From the NCBI GenBank assembly GCA_004335835.1, contig RWJK01000127.1, positions 1 to 64,000 on the forward strand: DNA of 64,000 bases. Direction: 5' to 3'. The DNA is from Scenedesmus sp. ARA3. Taxonomy: Eukaryota > Chlorophyta > Chlorophyceae > Sphaeropleales > Scenedesmaceae. The position numbers and the translations under genes were made by a program. Positions 46,663-57,750 of this stretch are shown in pieces. The first letter of the stretch is position 1; every line of letters starts with the position of its first letter. The notes beneath the pieces were generated by a model, which saw nothing but the letters and a program-made list of their open reading frames with translations, did not search any database and had not been told where the DNA came from.

Positions 46663-48060
46663 CTCCCCTTGCGCCTGCTGCTGTTCAGCATCGTCATCAC
46701 CCTCTGCTGCCTCACTGTCTGTCTCCCAGCTGCCTGAGCCTGAGTCATCATCCAGCTCCCCAGAGCCGCCAGCAGCAGAGCCATCAGCCATGCCTGCAGC
46801 CCTGGCAGCAGCAGCAGCAGACCCGCCTGCTGCACTGCGTGGCTTGCTGCTGCTGCTGCCGCCGTTGCGGCCCCAGCGAGGGCGCCGGCTGCCAGCAACG
46901 GAGCTGCCTGCGGTTGCTGCTGTGCTGATGTTGTCGTCTGCGCTGTGCTGGCTGTCGTTATCATCATCACCAGCAGCAGCAGCAGCACTGTCGTCCTGCA
47001 GCGTCATCCTGTTCAGGTATGACACCATGTCGTACGCATCATCCTCCGAGGCGTCACTGTCATCACTGTCTCCGCTGCCACCTGCTGCCGCCTGCTCCTG
47101 CTCTGCTGCATCTTCGTAGTCTGAATCTGTTTCTTCAGAGTCAAACTCATAGTCATCATCATGCACCTCTGCGGGCTCTGCAGGCACTGGTGCAGCGCCT
47201 GCTGCTGCTGCTGCTGGCTGGCTGCGAGGGGGTGGTGGAGGGGGTGGCATGGCCAGGCCCTGCTGCTGCTGCTGCTGGCTGGCCATGTTGAGGGCCCAGC
47301 GGTCTACTGCTGCGAGCCACGCAGCGCTAAAGCGCTGGCTGGGGTGCACACGCAGCTGCAGAGGCGGCGCAGGGCAGAAATACCACGAATGGCAGCGGAG
47401 GAGGCAAGTACAGAGCGCTGTGGATGACTCGCCGGCTGGCCTTGCAGTTTGCTGCTCAATTAACAGCTGGTCATAGCCGTGCATGCATGTGCATGGTGTG
47501 ATACTGTCCAATATCAAGTTGTGTGAATGTGGCGTGTGCCAAGTCCATGCATGCCATATCAATTATCTGTTGCTGGTGCTGCAGGTGCGATGTGTGTGGC
47601 TGCAACATGCGCCTGCAGGCCAGCAGCGCCCCAGCCTCACCTCCCACACATGATGCATCTTGGCGTCCCTGCTGATCAGCAGCAGCTCACGGTCAGCAGC
47701 ATCAACTGCTGCTGTGCCACTGACTGCTGATGGTGCTGGTGCTGCTGATGGTGTGGACTGTAGCGCCTGGGGTGTGAAGCGGCCACCTGCGCCCCTGCCT
47801 GCGCCCCTGCCTGCAGAGCTGGGAGTGCCGCGATTGTCCCCAAACCATGGGCTGTTGCTGCTGCTGCCGCCACGTCCCCTGCCCCTGCCTCTGCTGCTGT
47901 TGCCGGGGGTGTTGTAGTCTGCAGCTGGGCTGAATGCTGCATGTGCACCCCTGCCTTGCTGGGGCGTGCCTCTGCCCTGCTGGGGTGTGCCTCTGCCAGG
48001 AGTGTCCCTGCCCCTGCCCCTGCCTCTGCCATTATTACTGCGCCCTCTGTCGCCTGCCAT
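41095..48060 (-). CDS. RGG-rich, leucine-rich-repeat and PIN-nuclease domain protein (11 exons)
   Basis: Likely RNA-binding endoribonuclease; target unknown. Exons: 48060-47641, 47355-46333, 45973-45850, 45657-45488, 45031-44317, 43759-43654, 43358-43263, 42669-42347, 42090-41957, 41682-41605, 41409-41095; all ten junctions keep phase, giving 1167 aa. Residues 1-140 are Gly/Arg-rich (RGRGRGRD, RGRGRGRG). Residues 160-450 are acidic and low complexity. Around 455-580 are RNI-type leucine-rich repeats (AKLWLFDNSLGDGAAAAL, EIHLSHNQISAAGAKALL, LWLRVEWNQIDEAEL). Residues 580-770 include an unassigned block (KLVVDIAKELPVEQRTR, LVWSLPWQQVHVQMPW). About 772-993 is a PIN fold with acidic sites in LFVDTSAFL, VLKQLDSC, QRSDLAII and VTNDNAQ, the order seen in SMG6/SWT1-type PIN domains. 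The C terminus is helical. The ATG at 48060 has a good context (ACCATGG). Exon edges are echoed in at least five introns. Confidence 0.85.
42795..42872 (-). repeat. Echo of LRR-PIN exon 8 acceptor end
   Basis: Copy of 42610-42680, sharing GCGCTGGCCGCTGCTGCCGG and CCACTGCGGCTTGC in plus-strand sense. It lies just upstream of exon 8 in transcript sense and keeps an AG at the matching place. Confidence 0.85.
43022..43170 (-). repeat. Two echoes of LRR-PIN exon 7 donor end
   Basis: The exon 7/donor junction CACCTGTCCACCACCAG (43259-43275) recurs at 43144-43161 (ACCTGTCCACCACCAGGCCC) and 43025-43041. All copies keep the GT donor in minus sense. Confidence 0.8.
43830..43868 (-). repeat. Echo of LRR-PIN exon 6 acceptor end
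   Basis: Plus-strand AGCACGATGAAGGTCTGCTG continuing through CTCAGGGGCCA is repeated exactly from 43727; the true acceptor copy is 43727-43760. The echo lies upstream of the exon in transcript sense. Confidence 0.88.
44062..44147 (-). repeat. Echo of LRR-PIN exon 5 donor end
   Basis: A copy about 85 bp long of 44308-44395 with few differences; shared text begins CTCACCCCTGCCGAACCTCC. It includes donor, last codons of exon 5 and the start of the PIN region codons. It could act as a second exon end if spliced. Confidence 0.9.
45115..45176 (-). repeat. Echo of LRR-PIN exon 5 acceptor end
   Basis: Copy of 44985-45043, sharing CAATGTCCACCACCAGCTTG and GCAGCACAGTCCTGCAGG in plus-strand sense. It keeps a CAG acceptor and an open frame, so use as a short alternative exon cannot be excluded, though it does not lead to a good donor. 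Confidence 0.88.
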
Positions 48061-48748
48061 GGTAAATACTGAGGAGTATAGCTGTGTCAGGATCACGCTG
48101 CTGCAACACTGTGTCTGCTGCAGGTCGATGCTGCAGTGAATCTACAGCAGAGTACTGGCTGGGAGGGAGGAAACTAACAACGCGTAGTATGCAGCCCTGT
48201 GTCTACAAGCCAACCCGATCTTTGTGGATCACTGCTTTGCCTTCGTCCGAGCACTGCCACAGCCCCAAAGTCACTAAAAGATGCTATTGCACCAGGCAGT
48301 GTACTGCTGCTGCTCTCGCAAATCCCTGTGTTGGTGCGTGCACTGCCAGAATGCCACTTCAAACTTCTATAGTACAGCAAACTCTGCACTGATACAATTA
48401 AGATGCAGCCAGCCCTGTGGATAAGTGATTGTTCATATGACGCCCTGACACGTCCAAGGCATGCCCAGCCACAAGCAGTCGGAACCTTGATCCAAAGCAC
48501 AGTCGAAACAAACAAAAGCACTGATACGATACTTGAGCTGCCGCAGCCTATCACAATTGAGGAGTAGCGGTTGGTTCTGCGACATGCAAATGACATTTTG
48601 AGGCAGGGTGGCTCGGCGTCGACCTTTCATAGCATTCCCGGGTGCAGTCCGACTCTGAATCGCCGCTACGTGCAAGAGGCACTCGTGCGCTGCCGTGCAT
48701 CAGTAAACTGCTCATACTGCACACGCTTTTATGGACTAATAGGCCAAG
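48061..48748. promoter_or_regulatory. Divergent promoter region of the LRR-PIN and NT-C2/DIL genes
   Basis: The two ATGs (48060 minus, 48749 plus) are head to head and 688 bp apart. No strong TATA box was found on either strand. The interval has no supported coding sequence. Confidence 0.5.
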
Positions 48749-51700
48749 ATGCTGCAAAAATTCAGAAACCGTATAAATGCTACGCGTTTTGAGTTTACAA
48801 TACATGTGCACACGCTGCAGCCATGGCCTGCTGGCTCAAAGGCAGTGGCCATCGGCTGGCAGAGAGGCAAGAGGAGGCGTGGAGCGACCAGCAGCGTGCT
48901 GCCACTGCCGAGCAAAGACAAGCTGGGCACTGTTGTGCGCCTGAACGAGAAGTTCACGCTCACCTCCTCTCTGTACAAGGTGCGCTGCACAGCAGCAGGC
49001 TGGGGAGAGTACAGTAATTTGAAGCCCTACCAGGGACATGGGGCCCTTGCATGCAGTGAGCACGTGATGTTGTTACATCTTTGATACATCTTCTAGTTGC
49101 AGGATTGACATGCATTGCTGGCAATGCAGGTGCCTGGCGCCGACCGCAACAGCCAGTTGGGTCCGTTCAAGAAGAAGTGCCTCATCCTGGCTGTGCTGGA
49201 GACAGATGGCCGGACACACGCCACAGCAGCACTCGGCAGGATTGTCATTGACCTGTCAGAGTTTGCTTCCATTGATGGTCAGGAGCTGCGCACATTTGCA
49301 GTGGCTTGCAACAAGTCCATCCACGCAGCTGTTGGCGAGCCTCACCTGACTGTCACCATCAGGTGTGTTGCAGGACAGCAGGCAGGGCAGCAGAGGGTTT
49401 CAACATGGCTGCGAGACGTGTCAGCAGCTGAAAGGGGTGTCCTGCAAGCTAGGTGCAGCTGCCCAGAACAGCCTACTGTGGCAACTGCCGTGCAACTGAC
49501 GAAACCCCAGTTGCATGACAGCGCAGCTTGCCTGGTACAAGGCACACACAAACACCCAGGATTGCAGCTGGCATGAAGGTTTGCATCAGCTTTTGCATCA
49601 ACAGGCTGCAGCGCATGCTGTGCAGTTGACATGATGATGCTTGAAACACGCAGCCAGTTGCAGCTGCTGACGTGCTTGCTCAGAGGGTCGTGTGTGCCAG
49701 AATGTCAGCAGTGCGTGGTCAAGGCAGTAGCCCGGCGCCGCAACAGCCGTGTTGGCACGCTAGGCCAGCCTTGCAGTTTGGGGTTCGTCTGTGCAGCACA
49801 TAACAAGGCGCGGACTCTGCTGTCACTCCTGCTGCTGCCAGGTGCCACTGGAAAAAGGCTGGTGCTGACATGACAGAGGATGAGGTGGCATCCATGAGCA
49901 CCGACACAACAGGTGCGGCAGCTGGCCCTGGCACACAGCTGCTGGGGGTGCAGGGGCAAGACGCAATAGCCAGTCAGCAGCATTTACAGCAGCAGCAGGA
50001 GGAGCAGCATCTGCAGCAGCCATTTATATTTCAGTTTGAGTGCTTGTTGTGCAGTCTGCGCGCCAACACCAACAATTCAGACCCACTCACTCTGCGTATC
50101 GCATTGCTGCTGCCGCTGCTGCTGCTGCTGCTGGCGCCAGGCTCTGGCCTTGCCACCAACATCCGCGACTTCTTCAGCCTGGGGAAGGGCGCCAAGGCCA
50201 ACAAGCGCACAGAGCAGGACCTCAAGGGCTTCGCGCCAGGCCAGGGTGCGTGGCTGTGGTCGGCCGGCTAGCTGGCTGGTGGCTGTTGCAAGCAGCACAG
50301 CAGCACACTGCTGCCACAGATTTGCAGCAGCACACAAGGCAGTGCGGCAGCTGCAATGGCTCAGTAGAAGACTTGCCGCGCATTGGGGCAGTGACACGCT
50401 GGAACAAGCAGGACACGGCACACGAGGAGCGCTTTGTAGCAGCTATTTGATTGCCGAGCGAGGCAGCGTGTGCTGCAGATATGTCAGACACCTTGCTGCG
50501 CATCACGCGGTCACTGCTTCTGCTCAAGAACTGCCATGGCTGCTGCATGCGTGTGCGTTGCCGTGCCGCGCTGCTGCAGGCGGCGACACGAGCATGGCCA
50601 CCATCGGGGAGGACGAGGGCGGCGAGGACGAGGGCGGCGGCATCCGCAGCAGGCAGACGCGCATCAGCAGCGGCGACGGCGGCGCCAGCAGCGGCAAGGG
50701 CTTCCAGGAGGCGGAGGACGTGGACTTTGACAGCAACAGGGGCAGCCTGTGAGTGGGGAGGCGGGCTATGCGTGTGCTTGAATGCGGGGGTTGAGGGTCT
50801 AGGGCCTGCTTGGAAGCAGAGGACTTCGACTGGACAGTAACAGGGGCAGCCTGTGAGTGGGGTGGATGCGTGCGGTCAATGCAGGCTGCTGTTGGTGACG
50901 CCTGGCTGTGCTGTGCCTGGCAGTGGTTGGTGAAGCAGCAGGGAAAAGGGAGCATGTTCTGCATTTCACTCAATTGCTCATTTGGGTGGGTGTGCTGCTG
51001 CTGCTGCCGCCGCTGCTGCTGCTGCTGCAGGGAAGGCTCAGGTTGGGGTGCGCAGGACTTGGAGTATGACGCAGTGGGCGCGCTCAACCTGCACGACGAC
51101 GACGAGTTCTCGCCAGCGCAGCGGCAGCAGCACAGCAGGCCGGCGCAGTCGCCATCACCACACCAGCAGCAGCCGCCACCACTGCCGCTGCCGCCGCAGC
51201 AGGTGCCGGGCTACAGCAGCAGCATGGGGCCGTCATCTGTGCGCAGCGTTGGCAGTGGCGCCGCTGACGGCGCAGCAGCGCCGGCTGGCCCTGCAGACAT
51301 GGCAGCAGCAGGCAGCAGTAGCAGGTGAGCGGTGTTACGCAAGCAGCAGCAGAGCAGCTGAGGCAGCCCTGCAGTTGTCCGCGTGTGTGCTACATAGCAG
51401 CAGGTAGATATTTGCACAGGGCAGCCATTGTGGATGGCAGGGGCAGTGATGATTCTGGCGCCTACAGCATTGCAGGCAGCTGGTAGCTCGGCCAGGTTGC
51501 GTTTCTGTCGGACTTTCCTTGCACTGCTGCCTGACCTGTTTGCTGTATGGCTTGTGCAGGCGCTGGCGCATGGAGGGCGTGGATGCTGCTGGTGCTGCTG
51601 GGCTGAGCCGCAGCATGGAGAAGAGCAGCTCACGCAGCTCGCGGCCCAGCAAAACCATGTGAGCAGCAGCAGCAGCAGCAGCACGCAAGGATGCAGGCAG

Positions 51701-54700
51701 GCACTGTGCAGGGGATTGTCATTGCAGCCTGCACGGCGGGTTCGGGCAGCAGGGACAGCAACTTGCTGCTGACTCGGTGCCTGTGCTGCGTCTGGTTTCT
51801 CGTCCGTAATTGTGTGCTGCTGACCTTGTGAATGGAATGTTGTGTTGTGTGCTGTGCCTGCAGCGCTACGCAGACGGAGCTGGCAGACATCACCCAAGTG
51901 GAGCCGCAGCTGGATGATGTCACCAGCCTGCAGGTGAGGCCAGGCGGCGGGAACAGGAAGATTAGTGGCAGTCAGACGCAGTTGCCCCACCGTCAGGGAC
52001 CTGCAGTGCCCGCGAGTGCAGAGTGCTTGGGGCCCCTCGTGCAACGGCGGTTCAGGAGCAGGGCCTTGGGCGCGTGTTGCGTGTGTATGGCGGAGGCAGA
52101 GCACCAGCAGTGGGCAGTCTGGTTGTGGGTAGCCTGTGATGCGCATCGGTTTTGCAGCAGTGCCAGCAATGCAGATCTGTGGTATGTCAATGGTGTGCAT
52201 GCACATGGTGCTAAGCTGTTGCTGCCGCTGCTGCTGGTGTGCAGGACGAGCTGCTGATGTCGGCTGCCATCGAGTTTGCCATCTACAACGCGCAGCGGCC
52301 GCTGCTCCCGGGCCGGCTGCCCAGCCGCAGCGTGCATGCGCCCGCGCGCCGCATCGCACGCACGCTGGTCTGCCTGGGCCGACAGGTGCGCGCATGCTGG
52401 GTGTGAGCTGGGGACTGCAGTGTGGGCAGTGACCAACAGCAGCGGCGGCAGTGTTGCGCTTCTGACTTGCGGCTGATTTCATCCTCCAACATTTAGCTCC
52501 TTGAGTTCTCCCCTTGGCTCTTAGTTTACCAAATGCAGTCTCAAGCTGTTTCTCGTGTGGGCTGACGCACCTTGCTGCTGCTGCTGCTGCTTCTGCTGCA
52601 GGACGGGCTGCCGTTTGGCCAGCTGGCGCTGCGGCAGCTGTCGGCGTGCGTGGTGGCGGGGCGCTCCGACATCCGCGGGCTGGCCACCTGGTGGAGCAAC
52701 GCGGTGCACCTGCGCGGCTTCCTGCAGAGCCTCAACCTGGCCTTGGCTGAAGCAGCAGGGGAGGAGGGCGGCCCGCGCCACTGGGCGGCAGAGGTGAGGC
52801 GGCGCTGGCTGCTGGCTTGCCTGGTGCATTGTCATCGAGGCCAGCTTCCACTTGGTCTGCCGCAGCTGTTGACCAGCTGCTGCTGTCCTGGCTGCGTGCT
52901 GTGTGCTGCGTGTTGTGCAATAGGTGACCAAACCATTCGGTTTGGCTGAACCGTGGTTGTCCTGGCTGTGTGTGCTGCTGTGTACTGCTGCAGGCGTTTG
53001 TGCCGCGGCTGCTGCAGCAGGAGAAGTTCATCTTTGACGAGCTGGTGAGCTACGTGTGGACGCACACCTTTGTGCCGGCGGTGGCGGCCAGTCGCGCGCG
53101 GCCGGCCAATGCCGCTCTGGCTGCAGGTGTGGTGAAGCGCAGCGGGCAGGAGGCAGCGCTGCGCAAGTGGCTGGGCGCGCTGGAGGCTGTGAGCAGCCAA
53201 CTCAAGGGGCTGGGGCGGGAGGGCCACACCAGCACGCTGCGGCACCAGGTGAGCAAGTTTTGCTGGTGTTGTTTGTTTGTTTGTTTTGGGTGGGCAGGAA
53301 ACAAGGATGGCAGCAGCAAGGCCGGCTGGGTTTGCACAGCGTGAGGAATTTCTTTGAGATATGCAAGATGCCTGGTATCTTTGCACAGGCGGTTGGTGCA
53401 AAAGCTGATCTGCTTGGGTTTACTTTGTTGCTACTGCTGCTGCTGCCGCCCCCAGGTGCTGCTGGAGGTGATGAAGCGCATGGACACCCTCATCTTCCAC
53501 TTCCTCATCACGCCGCCCTCCGACAGCAACAGCGAGGGCGGCAGCAGCAGCAACGCGGGCGCGGGCGGCCCGCTGTCGCCTGGCGAGTCCAGTGCTGCCA
53601 GCAGGGACGGCGGCAGCCCCAGCCACGCGGCAGCAGCCAGCAGCCAGGTGCTGCACGACCCGCTCAACCCCAACATGCCCATGCTGGACGACAGCATGCT
53701 GTTCTTCCAGCGGGGCGTGCTCACGTTTGGCACAGGCATGCACCTGAAGATGGCCTGCACCAGGTGCGGCTAGTTCTCGACAAGAGAAAGAAATGTCTCC
53801 ATATCGGGTCGTCTATTGTTTGTGTAAGGAGAGGTGTCTCTGCATGTGGCTGTTGCTGGTGGTGCCGCCTGCTAGATGTTTGGTTGCTGGCACCGCCAAG
53901 TACACATGGATCGTCCTGAGCAGGGGAGCAGAGAGGTTTTATGCACTCGCTGTGCTGTCCCTAGGTGGGGTGTGCATGCTGTGGATGTATGGGCAGCAGT
54001 TGATGCAGCTGGCTGAAGCTGGAGCCTGGCAGTGTTGTGCTGCTGTGCGGCATGCAGCAGCCAAGCCCCGCTCACATGCGCTGGCACAAGCAAGCTGACT
54101 GGCACATACTGTTGCTGCTGTTGTTGGCGCTGCCGCAGGTTCCAGCAGTGGGCGTTTGGCGAGGGCGGCATGCGTGAGATCTGGGCCAACCTGCCGGCGC
54201 AGGGCCAGAGCCTGTTCCCGCTGCTGCGCAGCACCAGCGACCTGCTCATGATGCCCAAGGACCTGCTGCTGGAGGAGGGCATCCGCTCAGACATGTGCGA
54301 GAACGTGAGTGGCGGCGCGGCTGAGGGTGGCGGGCCACACAGCACAAGCCGCAGCAGCTGGGTGCGGTGTGGGAGGCCAAGAGCAGGTGCAGGGGATTCT
54401 CTCTGCACCTTTGCCATCCGCCAGACTACGTGTCATGCTGTCTGCAGGTGCAGCTGCCGCAGGGTGGAGTTGATGCTCGACTGCTGCTCCCGCTTCAGCT
54501 GGTTGAACGGCTACGCTGCAAGGCTGCTACACTGGCAGATCACTTAACACACCCTTGCTGTCTGTTTGCTGCCTGTTTGCTGGCCGTGTGCTGCCTGTGC
54601 TCTTGCCCCCCTCCGCGCAGCTGGCGCTGCCCACGCTGGTGTTCATGCTCAACCGCTTCCAGCCGGACGACTTCAGCCGCGAGGGCATCCCCTACGAGGT

Positions 54701-54995
54701 GCTGGGCGCGCTGCGGCAGCAGGCCGGCGGCGCCGACGTCAGCGTGCCGCCGCGGCTGCAGGTGGAGGGCGAGTGCACCTACTACTCGCCCACCGACGAC
54801 ATGGCCATGGAGAAGGTGCGAGGAGGGGAGGCAGGCGGGATGTGGCGCTGTGTGGCTATGGCGTGGGCAGCCTGCTTGTGTACGCTGTGTCGTGTGCTGC
54901 CTTGAGCTGCAGGAGCTTTCCACATGAGGCACAAGATGTGGCACAGGATGTCGTCGACATCATTGCCTCTGACTCTGCCTCACCGATGGTGCCGC

Positions 54996-55030
<35 letters not shown>

Positions 55031-55266
55031 GTCTGCTGCTGCTGCCTGCTCAGGTGGAGGTTGGCGAGGAGCCCGGGCTGGAGTACGACGCTGACAGCGA
55101 GGACGAGCTGGACGCGCTGGGCGGGCTGTGCGGCGAGCCGTCCGCAGGGCTGCCGCTGCCGCTGCGCTTCAAGCTGCTGCACAACCTGTGGGGCGCGGGC
55201 GTGCCGCGCTCGCGGCGCATCACCATCGTGCGCGCGGAGAGCGGCGCGAGCACGGGGCTGATGTGA
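48749..55266 (+). CDS. NT-C2 (EEIG1/EHBP1-type) and dilute-domain protein (15 exons)
   Basis: Probably a membrane-trafficking or organelle-tethering adaptor. Exons: 48749-48979, 49130-49362, 49842-49912, 50141-50245, 50580-50748, 51031-51324, 51560-51658, 51864-51933, 52245-52385, 52602-52793, 52994-53248, 53456-53763, 54139-54304, 54621-54815, 55054-55266; all phases match, giving 913 aa. Residues 1-160 form an NT-C2 domain (FEFTIHVHTLQPWP, LNEKFTLTSSLY, GRIVIDLSEFASID, HLTVTI). Residues 160-430 are a charged, Ser/Gln-rich linker with NIRDFFSLGKGAK. From about 430 a dilute/myosin-V-tail-like region follows: RGLATWWSNAVHLRGFLQ, FIFDELVSYVWTHTFVP, EVMKRMDTLIFHFLI, FQQWAFGEGG, LPTLVFMLNRFQPDDF. 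No motor domain is present. Land-plant proteins pairing these two domains exist; their exact roles are poorly known. CTG tracts precede many acceptors. Confidence 0.87.
49975..50020 (+). repeat. CAG-rich tract in NT-C2/DIL intron 3
   Basis: CAGCAGCAG-rich stretch in the intron 49913-50140, which ends with a CTG tract (50106-50132) before the acceptor; another intron with complementary tracts. Confidence 0.7.
50815..50868 (+). repeat. Echo of NT-C2/DIL exon 5 donor end
   Basis: The exon 5 end and donor (50716-50765) are repeated about 92 bp downstream; the shared core is AACAGGGGCAGCCTGTGAGT. Both copies carry a complete GTGAGT donor. Confidence 0.88.
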
Positions 55267-57750
55267 TGTAGTGCGATGAGCAGGGTTGGGTGGGGTTTTT
55301 GGTGGCAGGGCTTGCAGGTTGGGGTGTGGGGTGTAGGGGCAAGTGTGAGGGGCAGCAGCTGCGGATGGCTGCATTGCAATTTGACATGCGACGCAGGTGG
55401 TGGGAGGCGGGGATGCACAGTGTTGTCGCTACAGCAGCAGCTTGCTGGTTGGGTTGCTGTGCCAGGCTGCCAGTGAGGTGTGGTTCATTGTGCGTGCATG
55501 TGCAGTGTTGTGCTGAATGTGATGGCCACTGCATGGTGAGTTCGCTGGTGGGCTGCTGTAATCATACGGCTTGCAAATGTCCCAAGCCCCGTGGCAAGGG
55601 CAGCATGCAGGTGGCATTGGACAGGCTCATGGTGTGTATTGGGTGGGGGACAGCAGCATGTGTTTTGCAACATAGGAATCCTGGCAGTGTGCCGCTAAGA
55701 GCACGGCCTTGCGCCTGCCTGGTGTTGGTGGCTTCAACATGACCATGGCCCCGTCAATGACCTAACAAATGGTATCTGAACTGGGAGCGTGAAAGTGGCG
55801 CTAGGCTTACATCGACTGATGTGAATGGGTTTTGGAGCCAGCCATTGGCTGGCTGAAGGGGTTCTAAAGCCAGCCATTGGCTGGACTGGGTTGCAATACT
55901 TGCTGCCTTGCTTGCGCTGCATTGTTGTTCCATGCCTTGGAGGTTGTATGAGTTGTTGCTTGCAGCCGTGGTACCAGGGGATCATGTGCATGTTGGTGGC
56001 AACATGGCTGTTGAGCATCATCGTCAGACGTCAGCTGCAACATGTATATCACGGCCGATGCTGCTGTGCCCAGCATACACCTGTTGCGTTAGCAGGAGTG
56101 GTGGCAGGCATACGCTACCCAGCACCCTTCTTTTTCAGGCCAGACAGAAGGTCAAGTTGCTGAAACTTCTGGTCAGTGCCTTGCTGCTGTAATTGTTTGC
56201 TTGTTGTTGTGCCGGGCACAGCCCCCAGATCAAGGTGTACCATACAAGGGAACACAAGGTTGGTGCGCACCCCAAACCTTGCCAAGGCAGTGCCAGTCGC
56301 TGTTCATAGCGGGCCAGCACACCACAGGGATCATCGCCGTCATGCACGCATCCTTGCGCAAGGATCGATGGAGCAAGTGGGGTGTAAATCCACACTATAA
56401 GTGGAGGCACCCATATGCCGATGCATCGGCAAGTGAGCTGCATGTGAATGATGTCAATGCCACCGCTCACATACTCAGCTGCTCGGCTCTCAAGCCAAAA
56501 GCATGGCACCCTAAAGGGAAGTAAGGCTTCATTGTCGCTGTGACATGGATAGCATGTCACCAACATGCTGTGTGCTTGCTCAGTTGTAGGTCTGAGTGTG
56601 CATCATCAGCATCATCAGCATCATCATCATGCTACCCATCAAGTGAGTGTGCTTGACAATTGGGGCCCCAGCGGCTGCTAAGGCGTTTTGCAACGCACTT
56701 GCTTGCACAAAAGTATCTGGTCACCAGCTGGCACGTGTGTAGTGCAACCATGCTGTAATGTATGTGCGCATAGGATACTCAGCGCCTGGTTGCTGTGGCA
56801 GGATGCCAAAGGATGCCAAGCCCAGCGCCTACTAGGTAGTCCCACCGATGTGTGGTGGCACTGAGGAGTCTTGTCCGTTTCGTTGTACTTGTTCAGCACG
56901 AGCACACAGGTTGCTGACGCAGCACGTGTTCTGCATTCTGGCAAGTTGACAATCATTGAATGTGCTGCACAGAAGGGGTGCGCACCTGCTGTTTCAAGCA
57001 AGTCAACTGCTCTGCTTGGCAAGCATGTCATGCTGATCAACCAACAGACTGGCGCTTCAAGCGTCTAAAGGGGTTGCCAGACAAGGCAGCAGCATCCTTC
57101 AATGCTTTCAACGAGGACACACAGAGGCTCCGACTCACCTCAGGCATCTGCCTGAACTGGACGAGATGCAGTCAAGCCAGCAGCCAGCAGCCAGCATGCC
57201 AGCATGCACCGCTTCCCCGTCAGGGAATCCTCACAGTCACACCCATACCTTGAGTGTGTGATGTTTCGAGGCAAGACCAGGGGCGTCACACTAAGACAGC
57301 TTCCTGCAGCAACGTTACTCTGTCACTTGAGGTGATTTCAGCAGACCCGATGCCTTGTAAACAAAGTATCGTTGTTTGGTGACCAAACAATGTTCCCTCC
57401 GCGCGATCAGTCTCCACTAGAACTTCGGGCTCAACATTCCAGCGTGAGATGAGAGCGCAAGAAAAGCAGCAAATGAGCATCATTGACTATTGGTGTGGTG
57501 GCGAACCCGAAGGTTAGCGTGGTGCGTTGTCTGCGAAACAACAAATCCCTGAACCCAGGCATGGGAGCCATGGAAGCCCGTTTTTACACCCCAAGTGATC
57601 CGCCACAGGCAACTCAGTAGCTTTGATGTGATTTATATGCACCGGGACATCACAAGAGCTAGTTTGGGTTCGATATTGCTGTGTCTGACATACAGCGTTT
57701 CTCGTGCTTCAGCCCGTTCAGCATAGCGACAGCTTTCTGTAGGTTTGTTT
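55267..57750. other. 3' flank of NT-C2/DIL and upstream region of the next gene
   Basis: No gene recognised in 2.5 kb. A phrase AGCCAGCCATTGGCTG is repeated at about 55837 and 55868 (an imperfect tandem duplication). A CATCAG/CATCATCA microsatellite lies near 56601-56632. Confidence 0.5.
55557..55561 (+). terminator. Candidate polyadenylation signal (TGTAA) of the NT-C2/DIL gene
   Basis: First plausible TGTAA on the plus strand, about 290 nt past the stop at 55266. Confidence 0.35.
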
